Below are positions 21,364-32,576 of a DNA stretch of 64,000 bases, piece by piece (position 1 is the stretch's first letter; each line of letters starts with the position of its first letter). The notes under the pieces are model-generated. The model was not told the origin of the DNA. It was given only the letters and a program-made list of their open reading frames with translations, and did not search any database. The stretch is taken from contig JBAJFE010000042.1 of NCBI GenBank assembly GCA_037903355.1, positions 434,001-498,000 of the forward strand. Direction: 5' to 3'. Both the position numbers and the translations under genes were made by a program. The stretch comes from Trichuris trichiura (Eukaryota > Nematoda > Enoplea > Trichinellida > Trichuridae).

Positions 21364-24357
21364 TTAAGAAGAGCAATTTTCCGAAACAAATTTCATCGCT
21401 TGACCAAGAACACTGCATATCTCTTCAGCTGTTTCAATACCGGTTGACTCGAGGACATGACAAGTAAATGAATCGCGTCCCTCGACTCTCTCCCCCTTCT
21501 GTTTGATAAGGAGAGCAAACATGCGTTCATTATTCTGATGTGCTGTCCAATAAACAATATCTTCTAATCGGTACGCTGCCTTAATTGCAGAACAGTCCTT
21601 ATCCAGTAATCGCAATTCCGGCGGTGTTTTCAATATAATCAGGTCTAAGTCTACGGCACGAATAATATTGTACTGCATTCGAGCATGAGTCACTTTTTTA
21701 ATTGCTTCTACGGTGATGTTTTCCTTTCTGTCGCTACTGACTGCAATGGAACCCAAAAATTTGGTACTAAATCGTGCAAATATCTCAACGTCGGTGCTGT
21801 CTTGCTTTAAACTTTTGTCACTAGCTGAAAAGCTCTCGCTGCCATCAGTGTCCGGCAAACCGAACATGTCAAACTGAATTGGAGCACTTAAAACCTCCAC
21901 TTCAACACTTTTCGACACATCATGACACCTGGTTCCAGGGACTGGCTCAGACTGATCATTAATGGTAGCACTGGATGCGCCATGTCCCGCGCTTGCTATA
22001 TTGTTAACAGCTGATATCCACTCTTTACATTCTTTTTCGGAAAGTGTTTGAAAGACAAACTGTCGTTTCGCATCACTGCCAAGCGTGACAATGAAACAAT
22101 TCCTTCGATCTTCGTTTAAAGCCTCTCTAGCATTTACGGTTTCGTCAAGTTCAAACAAAACCCGACTTGCTATCTGCAAACGCATCACCTAGTTTAAAGT
22201 GCACGTTGACTAACCTGCTCTGACGTCATCTTTGCCTTGGCACATCAGATTCCCGTTTTCAGTATGAAAATACATTTGGTCCCATCTGCTTATCAGTGAA
22301 GGTTTTCTAAATCCCAATATGCCATGCCCAATTATAGCGCATAAAAGAAATCGTACGATTTCAAGAAGAGGTATCCTTGTTTGTGGCGCGAACGTTCATC
22401 AAAAGATGGTTGCACCGAAGAGGAGTCAACCGAGTGGTACACGTCTGACTGAATGCGAGTAATTTCCTCCAACGTTTTTAAGTATTCATGCGACGCTTGG
22501 GAATCAGCTTGCTGTTCGACATGGAAGCTGAAAACAGCACTGAAAGGTCAATATATGAAATAATGAAACGAAATCTTTGAAATTTTATACCTCCCTCTTC
22601 ATGGGAGCTTCAAGCAGTTCTATATGGACACTTAAAAACGTGCACAACACCAGCGAAGCTTTCGGAACTTACCCGACTTTCCTTTTCAATGATGGGGTTC
22701 GGACAAATTCTTAAAGCTTCGCCGGGCTTGTAGAAGCTTTTGTGTCCAAATAAAACAGCTTGAAACTATCGTGAAAAGAGGATGTATAAATAAAAGAAAC
22801 GTAAGACGAAACCTTTGAATCTGCTCTTGGACGCGGGTGAAAAAATCAGCTAATTCTTCGTCATGACTTAGGGCTTGATCTCCCATTCGAAAAAGCGTTC
22901 GGTAAGCGTACAGGATACTCAACAGTGGTTCGATTAGGCCAATTCGGCGCTGATATTGAATGGAATTCATAAGGACAAAATAGCGCAAGCCCACCTGCAC
23001 AATCCAATGTTAATGATATACAGTCAAAACGTTCGTAAAAAGTACATGATGGAATCGTCGTCGGGACGCACCGTACTCTGCATTGCCTTCTTCTACTTTT
23101 TTAGCCGGTTCTTTACGAGATAATTTAGCCACTCTCATGAGCGAACAGTTAAGGTCATGGCATGCGGCGTAATAGCTCTCTTTGCAAGTCTGCAGTTCGT
23201 CTAGCCGTGAGACGAATTTGCTAATTGGATAGAGTACACAGTTTTGCAACTGCTGTACCATAAGCTCCATCCACGAGCCTAACTGAAGAGTAAATTCAAA
23301 ATTGAAGAAACAAGTTTTCTTTCCGTTCACCTCTGCCACTGTACCCTGGAATTTATTAATAAGAGCTGGGAACTCATCGTTGTTCCAGGTTAATGGGAAA
23401 TGAATGTTCGAATAACCGCCAAGAAAAGCGGACAATTGTTCCATCGACGCAGCCACATCAGCCTAGGGTCAACAAAATGTCTGCCTTTATTAGCAAAATT
23501 CGCATACTTACCTGAGCTGAAACGAGCAGCTCCAAATGCGCCTGCAACTGGTGTGTGAAATCAATCAAAAGCTTCGTATCCTTTTCGAACACTTTTAACA
23601 AGCACTGAGTCTGCAATGCATAGGCAACAAATAACTTCTTCGACATTTAGTTGTTCAAACGCGCGAGCGATTACATTAAACATTTTAAGACGACCCGTAA
23701 ACTAATTTCTGCGAAAACAGGAAGGAAAAACAGCAAACGGATAAGTAATTCCTGAAACTGAGCGGGAAAACTTTCTCTTAAGCAAACCTTATGAGAAAGC
23801 TACGCCCAAGAGCTTAAGTCAGCGTATGGGTATCTCATTTTTAGCTGCGCAACAGGGTGGAAAGTTAACTGAGAAATTCATCTGTCATTTCATGCTAAGT
23901 ACCTAACTGAAGCTAGTGTGGGAATGAATATTGAATTGTCTGCCTCATACAAATCCCTATAAACGAAGCTATCTTTTACGAAACGCTCTAAAGGTCGCAT
24001 ATTCAAATCTCAGTAAAACCCAAATTAAGTTGTCTACTGCTCCCTCACGAACATCATTTTAACAATAAATAGTGACGTTTTACTGTTTAAAAGCAATCTT
24101 TGAAAATAATGTCTTGCAGTACGTAGGATAGTCCGTGCTCAGCAACAGATTGCGAAGCTAACAAAGTTTCAATTTACCAAAGAAAGCTCATCTGCAAAAA
24201 ATTATTTACTGTCACATTTGTTTTCTTCAAAAGTATTTTTACAATTAATCACAGCAAAGCAGCGCTAAACAGTTCGGTCAACGTGAAGACAGCGAAAATT
24301 TCTTTACCTGCGGCGAATTCTCAAGGGCATCATCCAGGCTGAGAGATGGTATGACCA
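21364..24357 (-). CDS. APPL1: APPL adaptor (BAR-PH-PTB)
   Basis: Endosomal Rab5 effector linking receptors to signalling. Exon 1 at 24357-24308 reads MVIPSLSLDDALENSPQ, close to the vertebrate N-terminus. BAR exons: 23610-23512 (TQCLLKVFEKDTKLL), 23462-23341, 23282-23046 (SYYAACHDLNCSLMRVAKLS), 22994-22813 (MNSIQYQRRIGLIEPLL, RMGDQALS). An exon around 22763-22690 is likely but its frame and donor are unsettled. Then 22527-22357 (end of BAR, HKQGYLFLK), PH exons 22306-22225 (SLISRWDQMYFHTENGNLMC) and 22173-21364, whose tail holds APIQFDMFGL and the PTB domain (ARFSTKFLGSIAVSSDRKEN, IVYWTAHQNNERMFALL). The C-terminus ends soon after the PTB domain. The first intron is about 700 bp; most others are 41-70 bp. 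Confidence 0.95.
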
Positions 24358-25735
24358 TAATGAAAAGTCTGAATACAAAGACGATAAGCCACTAGATATT
24401 TATCTACACGAAATCGAGATCAAGAAAATTTTCGCAGCCCGGAATATCCAATCTAATTCTTCATTCCTGACAATGCAGTCGCCTTTTCAACAATCAGCTT
24501 ACAGTAGACGGAACGTCCTACGCGCTATTATACGTCATCTTTGCAACAATTTCGACACTTTAGGCATAGATGTATTGTCTAGCGTTTGATAGGGATACCA
24601 ATGGTTGAAATGGAAAACAAAAAATTGTTTTATCCTAGAAATCTAAAAGTGGGTTATTTTAGCCGTCGCTAGTGCATTTGAAACAAACGGCTGTAAAGTT
24701 AGATCCCGCATTAGCGATTTCCATTATCCCCGATTTTTCTTCCCTCCGTCTATGCAGTTTAATATTACGTAATTCTCAAGTTGAGTAAGATGCGAAATTT
24801 GTATCCGGCGGACATATACGGGTATATCCGTTCCTGGCATTTCTGCTCATGCAAACCGAACTAATCATTGGAAACAGTCGTATTGGCAGAGCCATTATGG
24901 GTTTCCGCACCTTTTTGATGACACTGTCTACAATCTTTGTTTAGACAATCGAAGTTGCTGTCATCGTGCGATTCTTCACTGCTAGAGGGCGACAAGCTAC
25001 TAACGCTATGTACTTCTTTATCGATGATTCACGTAGGTGCTGCTGCATAATATAAACAGTCGGTAAATATCTGCGAAATATTATCAGCGTCTTTCAAGGA
25101 AAGCTGCGAGTTAGGATGCCAGGATCAGTATCTGGACTGATCCCCTGGCGGTTACGAGGCAGCGAAGAACCCCCCAATATTGGTTGCCGACAACCTGTGA
25201 ACTAGGCCTCCTAGCTCGATGTCTGTTCTTGCTGACCCAGTTCCCAGGAAGAGCACCGGTTCGCTGGCCACCCACCCAAGAGGAAAACCGGCTCGATGGC
25301 CGGCTACCTCAGAAAATAGGCGTCGATATTGATGCCAACAAAAACAGATTTTTTGCGAACAAATCTAGTATGCATTCATTCATTTTAAAGTCATGCTGTG
25401 TATGCGTTCATAGAGCGTTCGGGATTATCCGCCATTACTCCGGAAACGCGGACAAATCGTGTCTATGCTTTGACATACAAGAGCTATAGCGCTACTTCAA
25501 AAAAGCTGCCAACTCAATAGATCTAGCCGTGCGTCATTCCTCAGCGAGGATTATACAAACATCATCATTCACAAGTGATTTCAAGACAGCCATTTATTTG
25601 TCCTGTGGCACTTTGTTTGCCACAAATAGCCACGTAAACCAGTGATTCGCAAAGCCATGCCTGATAACGCTGGCTTTTTCCAGCCTAGAGATTACCATCG
25701 CACCCTGGGATGAACCATATCGGGTGACGGTGCAG

Positions 25736-25786
25736 AGATTGGCGGGAAATCACCGCCGTAGAGCACAGTCCTTTTTCCCGCCAATT
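25736..25786. repeat. Hairpin with TTGGCGGGAAA arms
   Basis: Left arm ATTGGCGGGAAA (about 25738-25749) and right arm TTTCCCGCCAAT (about 25773-25784) are perfect complements across about 24 bases. The arm resembles an E2F-type site, which may be coincidence. Confidence 0.6.
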
Positions 25787-25919
25787 CTTCGTACTGACTG
25801 TTGCGCGAGGGACCGTTCGCTAGATCAACGACAGCAACGTTGCTACCCGTTGCTTCTCTACAGCAGATCTGAACATACAAATAAAATGCTACGCGTGCAA
25901 CTCTACTTGTTCGCTAACT

Positions 25920-26100
25920 CCCGAGTTTAAAGCGCTCAGTTTAAGCTTTTGATACCTGAGCATGAAGTTTCCACTTTAAACTCATCGCAATAAAAATTTA
26001 AACTCTTGATAGCTGAGCATCAAACTCGCACTTTCTTTTCCCCTCTTTGAAGTTTAAACTCTCGAGTTTAAAGTGCTCACTTTAAACTCTTGTTTAAACG
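25920..26100. repeat. TTTAAA-rich minisatellite, copy A
   Basis: Degenerate tandem units of about 55-65 bp built on GATACCTGAGCATGAAG and CACTTTAAACTC: clear unit starts near 25951 and 26007, and further TTTAAACTC blocks at about 26053, 26065 and 26082. The same unit recurs at 62165-62370. Confidence 0.7.
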
Positions 26101-26192
26101 TCGCGTTCATTACAGTATCCGAAGAGCTGGAAGCGTGCAAACCACCTATCCTGTGAATATTGGGCTGCATTGACGAGATCCGCCGTCGTAAC

Positions 26193-27487
26193 TCACCGCG
26201 ATTGACTATTTCGAAGCGATCCCGCTTCTTCTTGACGAGATACGTAACAGGACAAAAACCGCGCTCTACAATTGACGAAGAGGGAATAGCGATCAATAGC
26301 CTCTTCATCGCTGCCTACAGAAGAGTGGAATTTTTTAAAGCGGCTAGAAGTACTTATAACCCCTTTCCTTTCTGAGTTTGATCCGCTCAATTCTTTCTGG
26401 AGATAGACGTCCACGTTTGACGATACCCGGGCTAAGCACACCCGGTTAGGAATTACCAAAGAGCTGATATCATCAAACCACTTTAAATCTTCGTGCTGCA
26501 GTTTTAAATGCTGGCGGTAAATGTTCACATAACCAAGTATTTTGACTTCACTGCTTACCTTGGCATGCGTTGAAAATTAACAGGAATGCGCTGACTATAG
26601 CCTTCTAGGAAGGCTATGCCTAGTTTGGAGTTACGCAATTCTCTCCAAAAAATTAAATAAATGAGCAGAGGAATTCGTAAGACCGCGTTAAGCGAGTTCC
26701 TTTCCGGAGTTATTTCATTTCAGTATGAAAGGGCAGACAGTTGAATTCTTCATTAGTGTTTCACTGCACAGCTGGCAAAATAGCCTGTCACTCATCGCAT
26801 TAGCTTTAATTCGGCTCACCGTCTAGATGGCGTACAGTACTGAAGTGAATTGGTGAAGCGGGCGCTTAGGCGTTTCGCAAATAAGTGCAAAACGCAATGC
26901 ACTTATAAAACATTGGCCACCATTTCTTTTACATACGCAACATACCTGCTTACCACCGACGGTACTCCAGCGGGAACCAACGTCAATATGTTCTTAAAGG
27001 AGGTCTGTTTTCCTTTGAAGAACTTGGCTACTTCGAATATAGACTCATCCTTCGTGTCGGTCAGAAGTTCTTTCGCGAACGCTAATTCTTGTATCAAACG
27101 TTCTTGTAATATCAAGCGCAAGTCCGCCGGCTTCATATAGCTTCATTCTCCGGCAGCGTTGACTCATCCACTCAGTGTTCTTCTGAATAGCCTCAATATC
27201 CTTGACCATCATGTCGATACTGCGCAATGCATAAAGTTCTAGCAGCAAAACAGACAACACATGAAACTATATTATCGTGGAAGCGGAAATCCAGTGCCCT
27301 TAAATGGTACAGAAACAAATAACCGTCGTGAACATGCTCACACAGTAGGGCTGTTGCTATAGTCAATTATAAGAATAAATGCCTGTTGGTTTACAACAGA
27401 ATTTAACTGCAAATAAATGAAGTCATGCTTCGGTCCTTTCAAACTGCATAGAATGATAACAACTGCCGTGAATTTGAAGATGCTCAT
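26193..27487 (-). CDS. Unidentified minus-strand gene, tentative
   Basis: Three protein-like stretches line up on the minus strand. First, 27487-27400 starts MSIFKFTAVVIILCSLKG, a plausible signal peptide. Second, 27240-26954 includes DIEAIQKNTEWMSQRCRR, then in the next frame ERLIQELAFAKELLTD and LVPAGVPSVVSR ending at a GTATGT donor. Third, about 26524-26350 contains LKLQHEDLKWFDDISSL. Middle frames switch at about 27140 without an intron-sized gap, so a frameshift or missed splice is implied. Helical, charged segments are apparent; the family is not recognised. It is head-to-head with TRAM. Confidence 0.3.
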
Positions 27488-27588
27488 GCTCTTGCCGTAA
27501 GCGAGGTACAGTAAGCAATTGTTAGTGACGTGCTTACTATTTGTCGAAATTTTGTGTTGTTAAGGCAAGCTCTGTTTTCTTGTACATT

Positions 27589-29284
27589 ATGGCCCGTTTC
27601 GGAGTAGGCCGCAAATTGAATAAAAATGTTCCAATAATGAGCCAAGAGTTCATTATTCAAAATCATGCAGACATCATGTCTTGTGTTGCTATGGTTTTCC
27701 TGGTGAGCATGACGTTCAAAGCTACTGCTCCTATTGGTTCCATGTTCATCATGCTCCAGCATAACGCGACCGATTTCAACGGTAGGTCGCCTTCATTCTT
27801 TTTAATTGTAATTCAGTGATGAAAGCGTCTTTATAGAAGACCCTCAGTCGGCGAGATGGTTGTATCGAGCGGGATGGAAGGATATGGCCACCGTTTTTTT
27901 CTATACGATTGGAGCGATTATAGTACATGCTGTCATTCAGCAATACATTGTAGACAAGTTGCAGCGTAAAGTCCATTTGTCAAAGACTAAAACCGTTAAA
28001 TTCAATGAATCTGGGCAAATGTTGTTGTTCAGCTTGGCGTCTGCCATTTACGCAGGCTACATAATCAACAATGTAAGCCCTTACGAGTACAGGTATCCCC
28101 CCTGCTTTACGAATGTTCGCTTTTACAAAGGAGCTGAATTTGTATCTATTTTCGCTTTACTAACGAATTGCGTAAGCGTTTCTTAAAGAGTACCAAGCAT
28201 CTCTTCAACTTACGAGTGTTCACTTTAAGAACAATTTTTCCTGTCCCGTCAGTCTTCATTAACCGGGGATACCTGTAAGTATTTTTTTTCACGTCGCTTT
28301 TTTCAGCACGGCTATCTGTCACAAGTTAGCAATATGTGGAACGGGTATCCTGAAGCGCACAGAATTTTATCGTTTGAAACTAAAGTCTTCTTCATACTCC
28401 AGGTAACCGTCACGCGGAGTTTTTACTTTAACTACCATATGGTACCACTGATTTAGATAGCGTATTGGCTGCACACCTTCCCAGAATTCTACTTTCAAAA
28501 ATCGAAGAAGGATGAAGTTCGCACGAAAAGCACTGTTGCTGTGCTTTATTTGTTATTTCTGGCTGGAGCATATGTGCTGAAGTATGGTGAATTGTTCTGA
28601 ATGAACTTACATAAATTGCACACTTTGTTCAGCTTTACGCGCGTTGGCGTTTTCATTCTATTTCTTCACTATGCCGCAGAGTCAGTCTTTCATTTTTGCC
28701 GTTTGTCGTACTTTCTTGAGCGGAAGAGCGTAGCAATTCCAGGGTGAGCAAGTGCTATTCGGCTTGAATGTTGTCTGTTCAACTGTTCTGAAACATAGGT
28801 TTCGAATATGGAATGTAATTTTTGTTCTTACTCGATTGGGATGCGCCTCTCTCGCTGTTCTAACCTTTTGGTACGGCCTTCGCTCCTTCGAAACGCCTAG
28901 AGTCGACCTGACGACGGGAAACTTCAATACAAAATTCATACGACTCAACTGTCTGCTCACAGTGTGCAGCCTACAAGTTTGGATGATGTGGAACTTTATC
29001 AATTTCCATTTGAGACGCGCACGCGAACGAGCCGCTGCTAGTCGGTCTCGGAATCAGCTGAAAATAGCAAAGAAGAAAAGTAAGTTGATGATCAGTGAAT
29101 TTACGCGTTCTTCTTTTTCTCTTTGTTTAGCCTATACGTTTTTGTGTTCCGTTTTGAAGTTTAGCAGTTGACTGATCTGTTCAAAATTTTTTTTTTAGCA
29201 AAGAAGGCCGAGAGAGAAATCAGCAATTTGCCTGAAGTTGATCAGGATTCTGGCCGGCAGCTCAGATCTAGAAAGATAAAGTGA
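27589..29284 (+). CDS. TRAM1: Translocating chain-associated membrane protein (TRAM)
   Basis: Multi-pass ER protein that helps signal sequences and membrane segments enter the Sec61 channel. Exons: 27589-27781, 27837-28072, 28307-28402, 28457-28581, 28633-28743, 28799-29079, 29199-29284. Family-typical blocks: [20 protein letters not shown] near the N-terminus, [70 protein letters not shown], and [18 protein letters not shown], followed by a short basic tail ending RSRKIK. The TLC/TRAM domain is complete. The third intron-exon step (intron 28073-28306) contains a small TIR element. Identity is secure. Confidence 0.96.
28088..28277. mobile_element. Small TIR element (MITE-like) inside TRAM intron
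   Basis: Perfect 13-bp terminal inverted repeats: TACAGGTATCCCC at 28088-28100 and GGGGATACCTGTA at 28265-28277, about 190 bp overall. Its interior (28137-28188, CGAATTGCGTAAGCGTTTCTT) recurs at 34857-34905 without visible termini. No coding capacity and no clear target-site duplication. Confidence 0.65.
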
Positions 29285-30309
29285 AGAAATACAGCTTTTC
29301 AATATTCTCCGTGCTGCCATAGCGCAAGCTGGTTTTTCGCTATCCGCAACTCTCTTATCAGTTGTTATTTGTTGGGATTATTTCAACGCGTCATTGTGCA
29401 TTTAAGCACTGAGTTATTATGTTTCTTCCACGCTTACCTGGTTTTCCTGGGAATGCTGCCTTCAGTACGGTTCTATGGGATTCGTAGTTATTACAACCAG
29501 TAAATTTTATGGCAATGATAAGATAGCCAGAAATAACGGAAGCGTCAGTAATCAAAAGACCATTCCTGTATACTCATGCAAGCAAAGCGCGTTTGCAAAC
29601 AATGAATAACTCGCAGCTTCAAGTGCTAACTTTGAACGTAGGATTGTAAGCGATGAAAACAGGTAACATATGGTCAATTTTTACGTATGACTGCAGTTGA
29701 ATAACGAATGGTCTTTGAACACATTTTTAGCTTTGCGCGAACCTTCGGCCGTTATAAATTTTGTTGTTTGTTGGCTGGCTTTCAGTATCACTCTTATCTT
29801 GTCTTTGGCATAAAAGAGTAGAAAGCTGAGTTGCACAACGCGAGTGGTAGGTTGTGTGTTGCGATCAATCGTTGGCCTTGCCAACTTGAGTTACAGTTTA
29901 AAGTTCTTAACTGTAAATTTTGTTTCCCAATCTCAAGTACGTGCAACGTACGGTGGCGTTTTGTTTTCGGAAATCCTGAAGGACAACATTTTGGGTAACT
30001 GTTTATGCTTGAACATTGAGAGAAACGTTCCACCACCACCGCTGACGCTCAAATCGCTTTTTCCACCACTGAATGCGGCTTCCGTCGTCTTCAAATTTTG
30101 CTTTTGCTTATAGCGACATATATTCGGTAATTGTTCTTCGAGTCTATCCAGTGCGCTCTGCCCTTGTTATCCGCGGTCGATTCGTCCTATGCTTGCTGCG
30201 TTAAGTCGACTCCCATGTTCAAAACGTTGAAATACCTTGCATTTAAGCTACGTATTTCGTCCAGTAATTTTCAAAATATCATTGAGTTATTTAGAATGCA
30301 TGGATTCCT
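29285..30309. other. Intergenic between TRAM and Bel-Pao relic
   Basis: No gene recognised. A foldback-module-like TTCCGTCGTCTTCA occurs near 30080. Part of this may be decayed retrotransposon 5' sequence. Confidence 0.35.
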
Positions 30310-31510
30310 CTAACAGATTTGAAAACTTTCATTGGGTTCTGCATTCTTATGGAGCTAGCCTATTGAAGAACAAAAACTCTTATTTTCAATTGCAACGCGA
30401 CACTTTCGTGACTTCATCGCGTCCTCATCGGCCAAACAGAGAGGGTTAAATTCATGTCAGCGAGAAGGAGACGCCAATGATAAGCTGTGACGGTATTTTT
30501 GTTATGAGTGGAAAATCAGTGAGCTTTAAAACTGATCATCGAGGTTAAACATGTTTTGCTTCTTCAATTGATGCTGTTGTAAAAGGTGGATAGCTTTTTC
30601 GGGAGATCTTCGAGCCACGCAGGTATGACTATCCAATGAGCTCTCTAAAAGGGACATCTGCCTTTGAAAGCACAGGCTTGGGTTTCGCGGGACCGTTATA
30701 TCCGCGTCTGGAAGCAGCGTAGACTATTCACTTGTTACTTGTGCTAGATATAACTGCGTCATGCTTCGTTCAGGCTCCCTAACGTCTGTTCGCATGACGG
30801 AGTTGTCCAATCGTGATGCACTTATGCCAACTTCAAGGAGTTTCCAGCACCGTGACGGGAATGGAAGCATCTTTTCCACAAAGATAATGTCGTAATCATA
30901 AAAGGCGAGTCATTGTGCAATACTGTATGGTGGAAATTGCTATTGGAAATGGCACCTTTGACTGATGAATGTTTAGAACGATTGATGAGGTTAGCAAAGG
31001 CCTCGGACGAGCTTTGCTGGACGAAGAAGAAATCAGCACAGCGCTCTGTGACATCGAGGCTATGCTCAATGTCAAATCATTGACATTTTTCCTGACTCGA
31101 TCTGAAGAATCTAACTCTGTTAGTGTCTTCTTACTTCTTCGTTGGAAGGAAATCAGTGGAGACTCGTGCAGTAAACGCAAGCAGTCCTGTGGATGCGTTC
31201 GCCAGCGCGCGCAGACTTAGACAGCGACGGAGTAACCACGAACAGCTGTTGCTGCTATTGTGGAGAAAATGAAAAGCCGAAGAAAATGGAACGCCTACGA
31301 AAAAGTGCTACGCGCGAACGACATGATGTCGACGGGAGAGGACGACGTAACGCTGAATCGATGGCGTTTGGCTACTGTTGTGACTGAGCTTCAGCCCAGA
31401 TGAGGTGGTCATGTTCAGACGGTGCGAATGAGGACTGCTGGGAAACTAGTTAATCTACCGACGTGGAAACTTCTCCTTTTCGAAGCACCAGCCACGGCTG
31501 AGGATGAATT
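30310..31510 (+). mobile_element. Bel-Pao-type LTR retrotransposon relic (integrase and C-terminal part)
   Basis: Broken pol remnant in several frames. In order: RFENFHWVLHSYG (pre-integrase region, 30318), GLGFAGPLYPRLEA (start of integrase core, about 30678), ERLMRLAKASDE then in another frame RALLDEEEISTALCDIEAML (about 30978-31070; integrase core end), RWRLATVVTELQPD (about 31362) and RTAGKLVNLPTWKLLL (about 31429), the DUF5641-like tail. Stops and frameshifts interrupt all parts, so it is dead. No LTRs were located. Bel-Pao assignment rests on remembered pol architecture. Confidence 0.75.
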
Positions 31511-32576
31511 TCTGTACGTTGAAAACTTCTTCCCTATATTATCATCGTGGCTACAAGGTATCTATGCACCAGTTTTGACTATAACGATAGGATGCAGTGA
31601 CGAGTGTATTTTGTATGATACAGTCCCGTTAGACATTAGCAAGTTGTAATACTCACGCGTATACGGTTAACAAGATTTCAACGTCATCACATGAAGTTTT
31701 CTTCCTGTGAGCCTGGTCATGTGTTGACCCGTCGTATCGCTCAGGAGCGGCAGCGCGTCCAATGAGTCCTCCTAGGTCAAACTCATTCCTTTTACCGATT
31801 CAGTTCATGTCAACCATCCCTGTCCATTTAGCTTTGCCCTTCATTAGCTACGATTCCTTAGAGCAGCTGGTAAAACCGGTTTCGTGAAAACGAGAGGCAA
31901 CTAGAGAGATCGCGTCAGTCTTACTCTTTGAATAAGTAGCGCAGGTGCTCTTTCGATCAGCAACGTAAGTTTTTCGACTACTTTCAAGCTAATCCATTTC
32001 TCTTCGCACACGTCGACTGCTAGACGATTTGCTACGCAAGGCCATTATCGGTTTCTTCCTGTTTCCAACGTGTTTGCCTAACGGCGGGAAAACACTGCTG
32101 AGTGCCTATTCGATGTACCTCCAACATTTGTCACGCCGAGAATTTTATTTGCTTTTATCTTACAAAGGAGGCCTCCTTGAGCGCTGTACATTTCTGTTCG
32201 CATTGCGCCGCGATAGGAGAAGAATGCCAGTAAAATCGAATTTCAATCACTTCATGCTAAAGACTGTTCGTCTTAACGGCCTAATTTACTTTTCTGTCAG
32301 CGTAATTCTTGCACTTTTCATAACTCTTTTTCAAGCGGTCCTACGCTGTCCTATAAACTTTGTTGCCATAGTTTTTACCGGGAAAGAGTTGCTTTTGTTT
32401 TCAGCTCTTTGGCTATTTTAATTTACTATGAATTTGTCCCTCAATAGTATTGACGTTTTGCAGGTTCGCTGATCTAAGCGGGCTGATGTTCAGTCGTCCT
32501 ACTTTCTGGCTAGACCTGATCCGGTGATTACGCTGCTTGCTACCTTGCACCCTGTGACGTCTTCCTGTTTGAAACA
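31511..32576. other. Intergenic upstream of IDH
   Basis: No recognised gene or repeat. A 130-codon frame at 32029-32421 has no family resemblance. The IDH promoter is expected in the last few hundred bases. Confidence 0.4.

Larger units (their letters stand above)
24358..26192. other. Intergenic upstream of APPL
   Basis: Contains hairpins at 25118-25149 (GCCAGGATCAGT against ACTGATCCCCTGGC) and 25736-25786, and the TTTAAA minisatellite at 25920-26100. A GC-richer patch at 25120-25330 contains an open frame but no recognisable protein. The APPL promoter should be near 24360-24600. Confidence 0.4.

Noticed and set aside
32029..32421. 130-codon plus-strand frame upstream of IDH
   Set aside because: No motif or plausible family and no splice link to IDH exon 1.
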